Positions 53,835 to 63,495 of a stretch of 64,000 nt of DNA are shown piece by piece (within the stretch, counting starts at the first letter, position 1; every line of letters begins with the position of its first letter). The translations under genes were made by a program, and so were the position numbers. The DNA is from Cellvibrionales bacterium (GTDB lineage: Bacteria; Pseudomonadota; Gammaproteobacteria; Pseudomonadales; UBA7239). The notes under the pieces are model-generated. The model worked only from the letters and a program-made list of their open reading frames with translations, searched no databases and was not told the origin of the DNA. The stretch lies in the NCBI GenBank assembly GCA_016713115.1, contig JADJPU010000001.1, forward strand, positions 186,001 to 250,000. Reading direction: 5' to 3'.

Positions 53835-54797
53835 ATGACTTCCCTGCTTAATCAGTTGCGCACATTTTCTGAAGTGGTTTCTGACACGGGCGACATTGAT
53901 GCCATCGCAAAATTCAACCCCGTTAGCGCCACCACCAATCCATCGCTGTTATTAAAAGCCAGCGTGCTGCCGGCCTATGCCTCACTGATTAACGACAGCG
54001 TCGCATGGGCAAAACAACACGCACCAGCAGCAGATACCGCCACAACGGCGCAATGGGCTGCTGTGATATTAGCTGTAAAAATCGGCTGCGAAATTTCAAA
54101 AAAAATTACCGGCCGTGTTTCTACCGAAGTGGATGCTCGTCTGTCTTTTGACACAACGGCCACTATTCAGCGCGCTCGCTTGCTCATTCAACTTTACGAG
54201 CAGCACGGCGTTACACGCGATCGCGTATTGATCAAAATCGCCTCCACATGGGAGGGTATACAAGCAGCACGCGTGTTAGAAAAAGACAACATCCAGTGCA
54301 ATCTCACCCTGTTATTTTCTTTTGCACAGGCGCGTGCCTGTGCCGACGCGGGCGTGTTTCTCATCTCACCGTTTGTCGGTCGCGTGCTGGATTGGCATGT
54401 CAAAAATACCGAGATCAAAACTTTTATTCCCGCTGAAGAACCTGGCGTTGCCTTGGTGAAAAAGATTTACCAGCACTACAAAACACACAGCATCAACACC
54501 GTGGTGATGGCAGCCAGCTTTCGCAATTCTGGTGAAATTATTGCGCTAGCGGGTTGTGACAACCTAACCATCAGCCCCGCCCTGCTCGACGAACTGAGCA
54601 ACACCCAAGGCACACTGCAACGGCAACTGACAGCAAACCGTGCCACGGCAAAAAACTTTCCCTCCATCGACGAAAAAACCTTTCGCTGGCAAATGAATGA
54701 CGATGCAATGGCGACAGAAAAATTAGCCGAGGGGATTCGTTTATTTACTGCCGATCAAATTGCACTGGAAAAACAGCTCGCACAACGCCTCACCTGA
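53835..54797 (+). CDS. tal: Transaldolase
   Basis: Transfers a three-carbon unit between sugar phosphates in the non-oxidative pentose phosphate pathway. The 320 residues have the NPSLLLKAS segment, the Schiff-base Lys in VLIKIASTWEGIQAA, and VVMAASFRNSGEI. The ATG at 53835 precedes TSLLNQL, the normal N-terminus. A terminator follows directly. Confidence 0.95.
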   Translation: MTSLLNQLRTFSEVVSDTGDIDAIAKFNPVSATTNPSLLLKASVLPAYASLINDSVAWAKQHAPAADTATTAQWAAVILAVKIGCEISKKITGRVSTEVDARLSFDTTATIQRARLLIQLYEQHGVTRDRVLIKIASTWEGIQAARVLEKDNIQCNLTLLFSFAQARACADAGVFLISPFVGRVLDWHVKNTEIKTFIPAEEPGVALVKKIYQHYKTHSINTVVMAASFRNSGEIIALAGCDNLTISPALLDELSNTQGTLQRQLTANRATAKNFPSIDEKTFRWQMNDDAMATEKLAEGIRLFTADQIALEKQLAQRLT

Positions 54798-54810
54798 TTT
54801 CATCAAACAT

Positions 54811-54840
54811 AAAAAAGCCCGCGGCGATGCGGGCTTTTTT
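54811..54840. terminator. Bidirectional terminator between tal and ssb
   Basis: AAAAAAGCCCGC, six-base loop GGCGAT, GCGGGCTTTTTT. The two genes converge on it from both sides. Confidence 0.9.
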
Positions 54841-54860
54841 CTTTCCGGATGCGCCGAAAG

Positions 54861-55340
54861 TTAGAAAGGAATATCGTCATCATGGAATTGATCAAACCCT
54901 GCTGACGGCGCAGATTCTTGCTGACGAGCACCGCTCGCATTTCCACTGCGGCTGCTGCCTGTGTTTTGAGCGCGTGGTTCGCTGAAACCAGTGTTATCAC
55001 CACTGCGGCTATCTAACATCTGCATTTCGCTAGCAACGATTTCCGTGGTGTATTTATCCTGCCCGTTCTGATCTTGCCACTTGCGTGTACGCAGCGAGCC
55101 TTCCACATAAACCTTACTGCCTTTCTTCAAATAATCGCCGGCAATTTCACCCAAGCGACCAAAAAATACGACACGATGCCACTCAGTGCGTTCTTGATTT
55201 TCACCAGTTTGCTTGTCTTTCCATGTTTCGCTGGTAGCCAGCGTGATGTTGGTGATGGCACCACCACCGGGCGAAGTACGAGATTCAGGGTCCTTACCCA
55301 AATTTCCAACCAAAATAACCTTATTGACGCCTCTGGCCAT
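54861..55340 (-). CDS. ssb: Single-stranded DNA-binding protein
   Basis: Protects and organises single-stranded DNA in replication, repair and recombination. The 159 residues contain the OB fold (NKVILVGNLGKDPESR, EWHRVVFFGRLGEIAGDYLKKGSKVYVEGSLRTRKW), a Gly/Ser/Gln-rich linker and the acidic tip DDDIPF that binds partner proteins. It lies next to a YajR-like transporter, as in Pseudomonas. Confidence 0.97.
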   Translation of the reverse strand: MARGVNKVILVGNLGKDPESRTSPGGGAITNITLATSETWKDKQTGENQERTEWHRVVFFGRLGEIAGDYLKKGSKVYVEGSLRTRKWQDQNGQDKYTTEIVASEMQMLDSRSGDNTGFSEPRAQNTGSSRSGNASGARQQESAPSAGFDQFHDDDIPF

Positions 55341-55449
55341 AAAAACGCTCCTTAATCCTCTGTATGAATGAATACCGCCCGCCCGACACTGGCGAGTGGC
55401 GCTCGCGCACTATACTGGATATTCAATCAGTATCACAAGCACGGCGCAG

Positions 55450-56811
55450 TTATTCTGAGACGCGTAAACGATCCAGCGCCGCACGGTCCAAGAGCGCATC
55501 ATCGACCTTGAGATAGGCCATGTTTTCCTCCGGCACCACCAACACCTGCGCCACACCGGTAATGGTATGCAGCTGCTCGCGCACCGCATTAGCATCGCCT
55601 TGAAAACGCAGCATGATATTCAGTAAGTATTGCGGCGCTTGCATGGTTGCCACCAACCAACACCAACCCGCAGCGGGCAACGCCAAGATCCAAAACAGCC
55701 AGCGCGGTTCCCCCCAATGCAACATCAAACCACCCAACGCACCGCCGGCAAAAGTGCCCAAAAATTGACTGGTGGAATACACACCCATCGCTGAACCTCT
55801 GCCACCGGCAAAAGCCTGCTTGCTCACCAGCGATGGCAACTGCGCTTCTAGCAAATTGAAGGCAAAGAAAAAGAAAAATAATCCCATCACTAAACCAGTA
55901 TTAAATTGATAAGCCGCACCGAGAAACAACAAAGCGAAGACCAACACGGCAACAGCCAGCACAAATACTTCTTTCACCAAGCGTTTTTTTTCTGCGATCA
56001 CCATCAGCGGAATCATGGCAATAAACGAACCACCTAATACAGGCAAATACACTTTCCAGTGTTCACTGCGATCCAAACTCATTTGCGATTCCAACAAACG
56101 CGGCACCACCACAAATGACGCCATGAGGATCATGTGCAAACAAAAAATACCGCCGTTCAAACGCAGTAATTGTGGATCACTCAACACGCGCCACAGTAGT
56201 GAAGGCACGGGCAGTGTGTCACGGTGCGGGGAATGCAGTGTTTCTACAGGCGGCTCTGGCAACACAAACAACACCAGAAAAAATCCTGCCACACCCAAGG
56301 CAGCTGTTATCCAAAACACACCCGACAAGCCGCTCCAATGTGCCAAGATGGGGCCCAGCATCATCGCTACGCCGAAAGAAACGCCGATGGATGCACCGAT
56401 AGTAGCCATCGCTTTGGTGCGATTTTGCTCGGAAGTGAGATCCGACACCATTGCCATGAGCGTGCCAGAGATCGCGCCAGCTCCCTGTAAAGCGCGACCG
56501 ATAATCAAACCGTAAATCGACGATGACAGCGCCGCCACGACGCTGCCCACCACAAACAGCGCAAGACCCGCAATGATGATGCAGCGCCGCCCCACACGAT
56601 CAGAAAGTACACTCAGCGGAATTTGCAGCACGGCTTGGGTTGCGCCATACATGCCCATGGCGATACCGATTAACACCGGCGTGCTCGCCGTGTAATTGGC
56701 ACCGTACAGCGACAGTATCGGCAGCACCAAAAACAGCCCCAACATACGCAGGGTATACAAAGACGCCAGCGTGCTAACTGCGCGCTTTTCCTGTTGCAAA
56801 TTGACGGGCAC
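55450..56811 (-). CDS. MFS transporter with C-terminal YAM domain (YajR-like)
   Basis: A 453-residue major-facilitator protein with twelve helices, including the family loop SVLSDRVGRRCIII and RALQGAGAISGTLMA. The last 65 residues form a small soluble alpha-beta domain (LLNIMLRFQGDANAVREQL, VVPEENMAYLKVDD), as in the YAM domain of YajR. Substrate unknown. The GTG start at 56809-56811 has no clear ribosome binding site, so the start is uncertain. Confidence 0.8.
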   Translation of the reverse strand: MPVNLQQEKRAVSTLASLYTLRMLGLFLVLPILSLYGANYTASTPVLIGIAMGMYGATQAVLQIPLSVLSDRVGRRCIIIAGLALFVVGSVVAALSSSIYGLIIGRALQGAGAISGTLMAMVSDLTSEQNRTKAMATIGASIGVSFGVAMMLGPILAHWSGLSGVFWITAALGVAGFFLVLFVLPEPPVETLHSPHRDTLPVPSLLWRVLSDPQLLRLNGGIFCLHMILMASFVVVPRLLESQMSLDRSEHWKVYLPVLGGSFIAMIPLMVIAEKKRLVKEVFVLAVAVLVFALLFLGAAYQFNTGLVMGLFFFFFAFNLLEAQLPSLVSKQAFAGGRGSAMGVYSTSQFLGTFAGGALGGLMLHWGEPRWLFWILALPAAGWCWLVATMQAPQYLLNIMLRFQGDANAVREQLHTITGVAQVLVVPEENMAYLKVDDALLDRAALDRLRVSE

Positions 56812-56875
56812 GAGAGGACTCCAAAAACAGCGCCGCTATTCTACAGGGCGCTACCCAGAGAAGGCAGCGTTGGGG

Positions 56876-57676
56876 CTATTTTTGCAGGGTAATGTGTTCT
56901 GTCGATGGCGCAGGCGGTGCAGCGGGCGGCTTGACCTGCCCCATATCACTGCCGGCGGGCGCAATGTCTACGCCACTAGTGTCGATATTAACGGGCACAA
57001 ACACCTGTTTTTCCTCTTCGCGCAACACATCCGCGCCCACGGCATCCAGCGACAGCTCACTCAGGTCGATGTCACGAGGAATAAAAGGCTTCTGCGGCAC
57101 TAAATCTTCACCAGCCGCCGCGAGCTGATAAGCCGCGAGATTAACTTGACTCTGCACCACAGGGCGCGGAGGCTCTAACGGCTCCTCCGGCTCATCAGAA
57201 AACAATTTCGGCTTCACGATTTTCAAATGGCTGATATCCACTTCCACCGGCGCAGGCGCTTGGGTTTCGCTCGGACGCAATAAATTGGAACCCGCCGCCG
57301 ACAGCGACCACGAATCTTGTGGCGCAGCGCTTACTGCAACAGGTGCAGTTGCCGCTGGGGCAGCAGAAGCAGCTGGTTGAGGTACGGGCGCGCTAGCTGG
57401 TTGCGCCGCCGGCGTTGCTGCCTGCGGTGCAAGGGTTTGTGTTGCAGCGGCACGAATTTCTACCGCAGCGCCGGCCTGCTCTAAAACGGTTTTGAATTTG
57501 TCAGCCGTGGCGCGATCACAATTGGCTTTCAACGCCAGAGGCTTGCCACTAAAAAAGTTCTCGGCTTTGGCGAGATCCATTTTGAACAACTGGGCAAAAC
57601 GCGCTTTGACATCGGCCAAGCTGTGCCCCGGCAAAATTTCGCCGCGAAAGACCACATTGAACAACTCGTCTGCCAT
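56876..57676 (-). CDS. Hypothetical protein with Ala/Pro-rich centre and internal repeats
   Basis: A 266-residue protein. Residues 1-75 form a folded head (LFNVVFRGEILPGHSLADVKARFAQLF, CDRATADKFKTVLEQAGA) seen in uncharacterised gammaproteobacterial proteins. An Ala/Pro-rich linker follows. The tail carries four loose repeats with a shared Ala-Gly-acidic core: SLSAAGSNLLR, QLAAAGEDLVP, SLDAVGADVLR and DIAPAGSDMGQ, each near a DIS/DID/NID-type segment. No signal peptide or enzyme motif. The start is ATG at 57674-57676. No function is proposed. Confidence 0.7.
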   Translation of the reverse strand: MADELFNVVFRGEILPGHSLADVKARFAQLFKMDLAKAENFFSGKPLALKANCDRATADKFKTVLEQAGAAVEIRAAATQTLAPQAATPAAQPASAPVPQPAASAAPAATAPVAVSAAPQDSWSLSAAGSNLLRPSETQAPAPVEVDISHLKIVKPKLFSDEPEEPLEPPRPVVQSQVNLAAYQLAAAGEDLVPQKPFIPRDIDLSELSLDAVGADVLREEEKQVFVPVNIDTSGVDIAPAGSDMGQVKPPAAPPAPSTEHITLQK

Positions 57677-57769
57677 GCTTTACTCCAACTGTCCTGCACT
57701 TCGCTACAGCGTACACTGCACCGATATAATGGCAACCACTATTACAGACCGCAACCACGCAGATCGCCG

Positions 57770-58414
57770 ATGAACCCACTCGCCTATAGCGATGCCGAAC
57801 GCGCCGCTGTCTATCGCGCCATCGCTGAACGGCGCGACATGCGCCATTTTCTGCCCGACCCCGTTTGTCCTGAGGTACTGCACCGTCTGCTACAAGCGGC
57901 CCATCACGCGCCCAGCGTGGGCTTTATGCAACCATGGCGCTTTGTACGCATCACGGATACCACCCTACGCCAAGCACTGCACGCACTGGTTGAGGAGGAA
58001 CGCGTTGCGACCGCCAAAGCACTCGGTGAACGCGAAGACGAATTCATGAAGCTGAAAGTAGAAGGCGTGCTCGATTGCGGTGAAGTGCTGGTGGTTTCGC
58101 TAATGGATCGCCGCGAACAACATATTTTTGGTCGCCGCACCCTGCCGGAAATGGATCTCGCCTCCGTGTCCTGCGCCATTCAAAATCTTTGGCTGGCCGC
58201 GCGCGCTGAAGGTTTGGGCGTGGGCTGGGTATCGCTGTTTGATCCACAAAAACTCAAGCAGCTTTTGCGCATGCCGGCAGGTAGTCACCCTGTTGCCATT
58301 TTGTGCATTGGCCATGTCACACAGTTTTATGACAAACCCATGCTTGAGCAAGAAAAATGGGCAACACGCGCTGATTTATCGACGCTCGTATCCGATAACC
58401 AATGGCCGGAATAG
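57770..58414 (+). CDS. bluB: 5,6-dimethylbenzimidazole synthase-like nitroreductase (BluB)
   Basis: BluB turns FMNH2 into 5,6-dimethylbenzimidazole, the lower ligand of vitamin B12. The 214 residues show the BluB N-terminus (RRDMRHFLPDP) and the diagnostic HAPSVGFMQPWRFVRI block, rather than a generic nitroreductase pattern, then GLGVGWVSLF. No other cobalamin gene or B12 riboswitch lies nearby, so the gene seems isolated. Another nitroreductase function cannot be excluded. Confidence 0.82.
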   Translation: MNPLAYSDAERAAVYRAIAERRDMRHFLPDPVCPEVLHRLLQAAHHAPSVGFMQPWRFVRITDTTLRQALHALVEEERVATAKALGEREDEFMKLKVEGVLDCGEVLVVSLMDRREQHIFGRRTLPEMDLASVSCAIQNLWLAARAEGLGVGWVSLFDPQKLKQLLRMPAGSHPVAILCIGHVTQFYDKPMLEQEKWATRADLSTLVSDNQWPE

Positions 58415-58434
58415 CTCACGCACGACTTGAACAA

Positions 58435-59918
58435 TCACGGCTGATACGCAGGATTTTTTGGCAACTCAACAACACCGCCACTCGCGACCAACCATTGCTT
58501 CAATGCCTGCAACATCTCCGCGCCGCGTTTTTTTTCCACCAAAAACTGATTGTATTTTTCGAGCGGATCTACACGAACATTGTATAACTCTGTCGGCGCG
58601 CCATCGTAATACCAGATCAACTTCCAATTTCCTCGGCGCATGGCAACAGCCGGCGTCTGCGTAAAACCTTCTTGCGGCTTTAGCTGTAAATTACCCTGCT
58701 CACCTTCCTGCTCTTCCGTGCTGTCCGTGGTATAGCCCGGTAAATACCAAAATAGATCGCGCTGGGGAAATGCTCGCGACGGCGAAAAAATGAGTGGCGA
58801 AAGATCTGTTCCATCCAGTAATAGCTTTTTGATATCAATACCCGCCAACGCTGCAAAAGTTGGATAGATATCGACACCAGAAACCGGCACATCCGTTTCA
58901 GCTGCCGCTTGGTTTCCTGGCACCAACCACACCATCGGCACATGGATGCCACCTTCGTACAACTGCGACTTTTGCCCGCGCTGCGCATTGGGATCGCGCA
59001 CGAAAGGATAACCGCCGTTATCTGACATCAACACGATAGTCGTATTTTTATCGAGCCCATCTTTCGCCAATTGCGCACGCAGTTGCGCAAGCCCACGATC
59101 AATATGCTCAATCATCGCCGCATATTCTGGGTAGTAATCAGACATTTCACAGAATGTTAATTTTGATTTCTTACCACAAAAAGCCTCGCGCTTTTCCTCA
59201 TACTTTTTCTTGGCCTCTGCCGGCGCTTGAATAGGAAAGTGCGGCGCGTAATGCGACAAATAAACAAAAAATGGCTGTGTTTTGTGTTGCTCAATAAAGC
59301 GCAGCGTTTCTGCGTTGAGGCGATCCGTCAAATACTCACCGGCAGGTGCGTTTTGCACATTGGGCAATTGCGTGGAATACGGTGCAAAGTGTGATTGACC
59401 CACACCACCACGATGCCCTGCAATATTAAGATCAAAACCCTGCCCTTCTGGGCCGCGCACAGCGCCGTGACCGAGATTCCACTTGCCAATACTCGCCGTG
59501 GCGTAGCCATGATCACGCAACAACTCCGCTATTGTATAAACCTGTTCCGGCAAAAACATTTTGTTCTTGGGCGTTAGTAATTTGCGTTTTGTCACATCCC
59601 CCATATCGCCGGTTGCCACGGTGTACACACCGGTGCGCGGCGCGTATTGCCCCGAAAGAATCGCTGCGCGACTCGGCGCACAATTCGGTGCATCAGCATA
59701 AGCTTGCGTAAAAACCACACCATCTTTTGCCAACTGATCTATCGCTGGCGTTTCCACAAAATCATTGCCAGCAAAGCCAACATCGTGCAAGCCCAAATCA
59801 TCCAGCAGAATAACGATGAAATTCATCGGTTTTTTAGTGGGTACTTGTTGTATCTCTGCCGCCACAACAGGCAATAAAAAAACCATGGCAGCACAACAAG
59901 AACGAAAAACTTTTTCAT
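58435..59918 (-). CDS. Exported type I sulfatase
   Basis: A second sulfatase, about 480-495 residues, without the C-terminal extension of the first. It has FIVILLDDLG (metal Asp pair), NCAPSRAAILSGQYAPRTG with the formylglycine Cys in CAPSR, SIGKWNLGH and VLMSDNGGYPF. The 5' end is unclear. The frame is open from a TTG at 59925, but a more typical signal peptide (KKFFVLVVLPWFF) begins at ATG 59916-59918 in another frame. It joins the enzyme only if the seven As (plus strand) at 59876-59882 are really eight. The cited start assumes that. No maturation enzyme is seen nearby. Confidence 0.78.
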
Positions 59919-60414
59919 GGCACAAGCACCAAAGAAAAACCGTGCAAACACAAACAACTCAACATGCCAGCCAATACATCGTCTACCATAACCCCCAAAC
60001 CACCGTGGATGTTTTTATCACACCATGCAATTGGCCACGGCTTCCAAATATCCAACACCCGAAACACAACAAACGCCAACACGGGCCAATACCACTGCAA
60101 AGGCAATGCAAACAACGCGATGCCGTAACCCACCCATTCATCCCACACAATGCCGCCGTGATCGTGCACGCCTAAATCCTGCGCCACCACACTACACAAC
60201 CACACACCCAACACCGACATAACGAGCAATAACGCAGCAAACAACCATGCAGGGAAAACCCACCACAGCACGCAACAAAACGGCACAGCGGCCAGCGTGC
60301 CCAAGTGCCTGGAGCTTTGCGTGCTAAACCGCTACCCAAACCAAATGCGAGACAATGTCTCCAATCTGTAAATACTTTTGGATTGATGCTGCGATCAAAA
60401 ATGCTGGAAGCCAT
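59915..60414 (-). pseudogene. pgpA: Phosphatidylglycerophosphatase A, frameshifted
   Basis: Dephosphorylates phosphatidylglycerol phosphate in the inner membrane. The first frame starts at the ATG 60412-60414 with SSIFDRSINPKVFTDWRHCLAFGLGSGLARKAPGTW. The second gives LAAVPF, helices, and HDHGGIVWDEWVGYGIAL and VMVDDVLAGM, the acidic active-site blocks. The break is in three Cs (plus strand) at 60300-60302, and one more gives APGTWGTLAA, the usual family sequence. It overlaps the thiL end. The product would be about 166 residues. An intact gene is likely. Confidence 0.82.
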
Positions 60415-61362
60415 TAGCCGATAACTCCACAAGGTTGTGCTCAGCGTCGTATGCGACCACGCCGCACTCCGCGACAATTTCACCCACGCAAAACACATGA
60501 TCCAATACACGCAACGCAGCACTGTGTTGCGGCGGCGCGGTAAAGCAGAGTCGATAATCATCGCCCCCACTCAGCGCCCACTGCCGCGCTTGCTGCTGCG
60601 TAACACTGTCCCGCCACACGGATGCAATGGGCAGTGCCTCGCAAAAAATCCGCGCACCTACACCGCTGGCTGCACAAATATGCGCAAGATCGGCAAGCAA
60701 ACCATCCGACACATCGATACACGCACTCGCTAACGCGCGTAATTGCACAGCGAAATCAAAATCAACAGCTGGCTGATAAAATCGTTGCTGCAAATAGTGT
60801 TCGGCTTGCTGCGAAAACTGCACGCGCTTTTCTAAAATGCTAACGCAGCGGCACCATCGCCCACAGAACCAGATACCCATACTTGATCGCCGACTTGCGC
60901 ACCGCTGCGCCGTAATATTTTCTCTGCCGGCACACTGCCATGTACTTGTATGCTGATGCACAGTGCGCCGCGCGTGGTATCACCGCCGATTAACGGACAG
61001 CGCAGCTGTTGTGCCGTTTCCAACAAACCCGAAGAAAACGCTGCTAACCAAACTTCATCAATCGTCGGTAGCGTCAGCGCCAAAGTAAAACCCAGTGGCG
61101 TGGCACCCATCGCCGCCAAATCACTGGCGGCACAGCGCAAAACACGCGATGCAATATCAGAAGGATGAGCATCCGCAGGGAAATGCACAGCAGGTAATTG
61201 TGTATCAACAGATACCACCAGCATTTCACCGGCAGGCAATGCCAACACCGCGCAATCATCACCGACACCGATTAAAACCTGCTCAGGAAGATGACTAGGC
61301 GTGAAGTAGCGACGGATCAGTTCAAACTCACCAAGCGAGGAAGATTCGCTCCGGTTCGTCAT
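60395..61362 (-). pseudogene. thiL: Thiamine-monophosphate kinase, frameshifted
   Basis: Phosphorylates thiamine monophosphate to the active diphosphate. The first frame (61362-60832) has GEFELIRRYF, GVGDDCAVL, SVDTQLPAVHFP and SDLAAMGATPLG, the ATP and substrate loops. The second has CIDVSDGLLADLAHI and LSGGDDYRLCF. The break is in four As (plus strand) at 60834-60837, and one more joins ALAFLEKRVQF. The combined length of about 322 residues is normal. The order nusB-thiL-pgpA is conserved in gammaproteobacteria. An essential gene broken like this suggests sequence error. Confidence 0.87.
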
Positions 61363-61368
61363 GCGCGC

Positions 61369-61824
61369 TCAGCCTTTGGCGCGCTCGGCGGCACGCAGGT
61401 CGCGCGACAAACGATCCAATACGCCGTTGAGATATTTGTAACTGTCGGTAGGGCCAAATTTTTTGGAGAGACGAATGGCTTCTTCGATCACCACCAACCA
61501 CGGCACATCTACACGCGACTGCATTTCGTAAGTGGATAAACGCAACTGCGCCAACGACACTGGATCCAACTCTGCAATATCGCGATCTAAATATTGATCA
61601 AACAGCGCATCTAATTCTGCCGTTTTAGCAATCACACTCGCCAACAGCTCATGGAAATACGCGAGGTCCACCGCGCTCATGTCGTAATCCACGCGAAACT
61701 CTGCCTCAATTTTTGCGGCAGAATCTTGCGTCAATATGTGCTGATACAGCGCCTGCACGGCGTAGTGACGCGCTTTCTGGCGCGCGCCAATATCGAGTGC
61801 GGCGGCTTCGCCGCTGGTACTCAC
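61369..61824 (-). CDS. nusB: Transcription antitermination protein NusB
   Basis: Works with NusE/S10 at boxA sites to prevent early termination of rRNA transcripts. The 151-residue helical protein has the N-terminal ARQKARHYAVQALYQ, AELDPVSLAQLRLSTYEM and VVIEEAIRLSKKFGPTDSYKYLNGVLDRL block typical of NusB. The GTG start overlaps the ribH stop (GTGA). It lies between ribH and thiL. Confidence 0.95.
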   Translation of the reverse strand: MSTSGEAAALDIGARQKARHYAVQALYQHILTQDSAAKIEAEFRVDYDMSAVDLAYFHELLASVIAKTAELDALFDQYLDRDIAELDPVSLAQLRLSTYEMQSRVDVPWLVVIEEAIRLSKKFGPTDSYKYLNGVLDRLSRDLRAAERAKG

Positions 61825-62291
61825 AAGCGTGACAGCAAGCTGACCATTTCCAGCGCTGAGCTGGCGGCTTCCGCGCCTTTATTTCCGGCTTTGGTGCCGG
61901 AGCGTTCGATGGCTTGCTCAATGGAATCGACGGTCAATACACCAAAGGCAACAGGCACAGAAGCATTCAAGCTCACTTGCGCCAAGCCCTTCACGCACTC
62001 GCCAGCCACATATTCAAAATGTGGCGTGCCGCCGCGAATGACTGCACCCAGCGCGATGATGGCATCAAACTTTTTGGAAGCGGCCAACTGCTGCGCCACC
62101 AAGGGCAGCTCAAATGCGCCCGGCGCACGCACCAAAGTAATTTGTGCTTCCGCTACACCGTGACGGCGCAGGGTATCGATTGCGCCATCTTTCAGGCTCT
62201 CGACCACAAAACTGTTCCAGCGGGACACCAACAGCGCGAAGCGCGCCTTGCCCGGATTGAAATCACCTTCGATTGTTTTGATGCCTGACAT
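61821..62291 (-). CDS. ribH: 6,7-dimethyl-8-ribityllumazine synthase
   Basis: Condenses the pyrimidine diamine with 3,4-dihydroxybutanone phosphate in riboflavin synthesis. The 156 residues have SRWNSFVVESL, VRAPGAFELPL, LGAVIRGGTPHFEYVA and FGVLTVDSIEQAIERSGTKAGNKG, the lumazine-synthase segments. It begins the leftward unit ribH-nusB-thiL-pgpA. Confidence 0.96.
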   Translation of the reverse strand: MSGIKTIEGDFNPGKARFALLVSRWNSFVVESLKDGAIDTLRRHGVAEAQITLVRAPGAFELPLVAQQLAASKKFDAIIALGAVIRGGTPHFEYVAGECVKGLAQVSLNASVPVAFGVLTVDSIEQAIERSGTKAGNKGAEAASSALEMVSLLSRL

Positions 62292-62412
62292 GCGTGTGCT
62301 CCAGCGGGTTCTCTGTGGGCGCGAAGTCTACCACAAGCCCTCTGCGCAGCCGCCCTCAGCACGGCGCTGACTGCTACAATGCGCGCCCCGATTGACTGAC
62401 CTGCTGCTGCCC

Positions 62413-63477
62413 ATGACTGAACAGCCCTCCTCCAATAAACCTTCTCTCAGCTACAAGGATTCCGGCGTTGATATCGATGCAGGAACCGCCTTGGTGGAAC
62501 GCATCAAGCATGTGGCAAAAAAGACGCGCCGACCTGGCGTGATGGGTGGCTTGGGAGGCTTTGGCGCGCTGTTTGAAATTCCAAGTCATTTCAAACATCC
62601 CGTATTGGTTTCCGGCACCGATGGCGTGGGCACAAAATTGCGTTTGGCAATTGACCTGAAACGACACGACACTGTGGGCATTGATCTGGTGGCGATGTGC
62701 GTCAACGACCTTGTGGTATGCGGCGCAGAACCTTTATTTTTTCTCGATTACTACGCCACTGGAAAATTGGATGTCGATGTTGCAGCCAGTGTGATCACCG
62801 GCATCGGTGAAGGCTGCGAGCAGGCGGGCTGCGCTTTAGTCGGCGGTGAAACCGCTGAAATGCCCGGCATGTATGAAGGTGATGATTACGACATGGCGGG
62901 CTTCTGTGTCGGTGCCGTTGAAAAAGATGAAATTATCGACGGCTCGCGCGTGCATGTTGGCGATGTGTTGATCGGCGTAGCCTCCTCCGGTGCGCACTCC
63001 AACGGCTACTCGTTGATTCGCAAAATTCTCGCCGTTTCCGGCGTAGACCCTGTCACTGAAATGCTCGATGGAAAATCTTTGGCCGACAGACTGATGGAGC
63101 CTACGCGCATTTATGTGAAATCTATTTTGCGTTTGATACGCGCTGTCGATGTACGCGCCATTGCCCACATCACTGGCGGCGGTCTGACCGAAAATTTACC
63201 GCGCGTACTGCCGCAAGGATCAAAAGCCAGCATCAACACCAACGCGTGGAAATTGGGGCCGCTGTTTGATTGGCTGCAAGCGCAAGGCAATGTCGATCTC
63301 TTGGAAATGTATCGCACCTTTAACTGCGGCATCGGCATGGTTGTGTGTGTGCCAAAAGCCGATGTCGACAACACGCTGGCCGTATTGCACGACTGCAACG
63401 AAACTGCTTTTGTAATCGGCACCATAGAAAAAGGCGCGCACGACACCGAACCCAGCGTCGTATTCAATTCCAAATAA
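62413..63477 (+). CDS. purM: Phosphoribosylformylglycinamidine cyclo-ligase
   Basis: Closes the imidazole ring to give AIR in purine synthesis, with ATP. The 354 residues have the family start SYKDSGVDIDAG, SGTDGVGTKLRLA, VGGETAEMPGMY and ITGGGLTENLPRVLP. The ATG at 62413 fits the family N-terminus better than an in-frame TTG at 62392. purN follows within 19 bases. Confidence 0.96.
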   Translation: MTEQPSSNKPSLSYKDSGVDIDAGTALVERIKHVAKKTRRPGVMGGLGGFGALFEIPSHFKHPVLVSGTDGVGTKLRLAIDLKRHDTVGIDLVAMCVNDLVVCGAEPLFFLDYYATGKLDVDVAASVITGIGEGCEQAGCALVGGETAEMPGMYEGDDYDMAGFCVGAVEKDEIIDGSRVHVGDVLIGVASSGAHSNGYSLIRKILAVSGVDPVTEMLDGKSLADRLMEPTRIYVKSILRLIRAVDVRAIAHITGGGLTENLPRVLPQGSKASINTNAWKLGPLFDWLQAQGNVDLLEMYRTFNCGIGMVVCVPKADVDNTLAVLHDCNETAFVIGTIEKGAHDTEPSVVFNSK

Positions 63478-63495
63478 TTCTCGCGTCGCACACCT

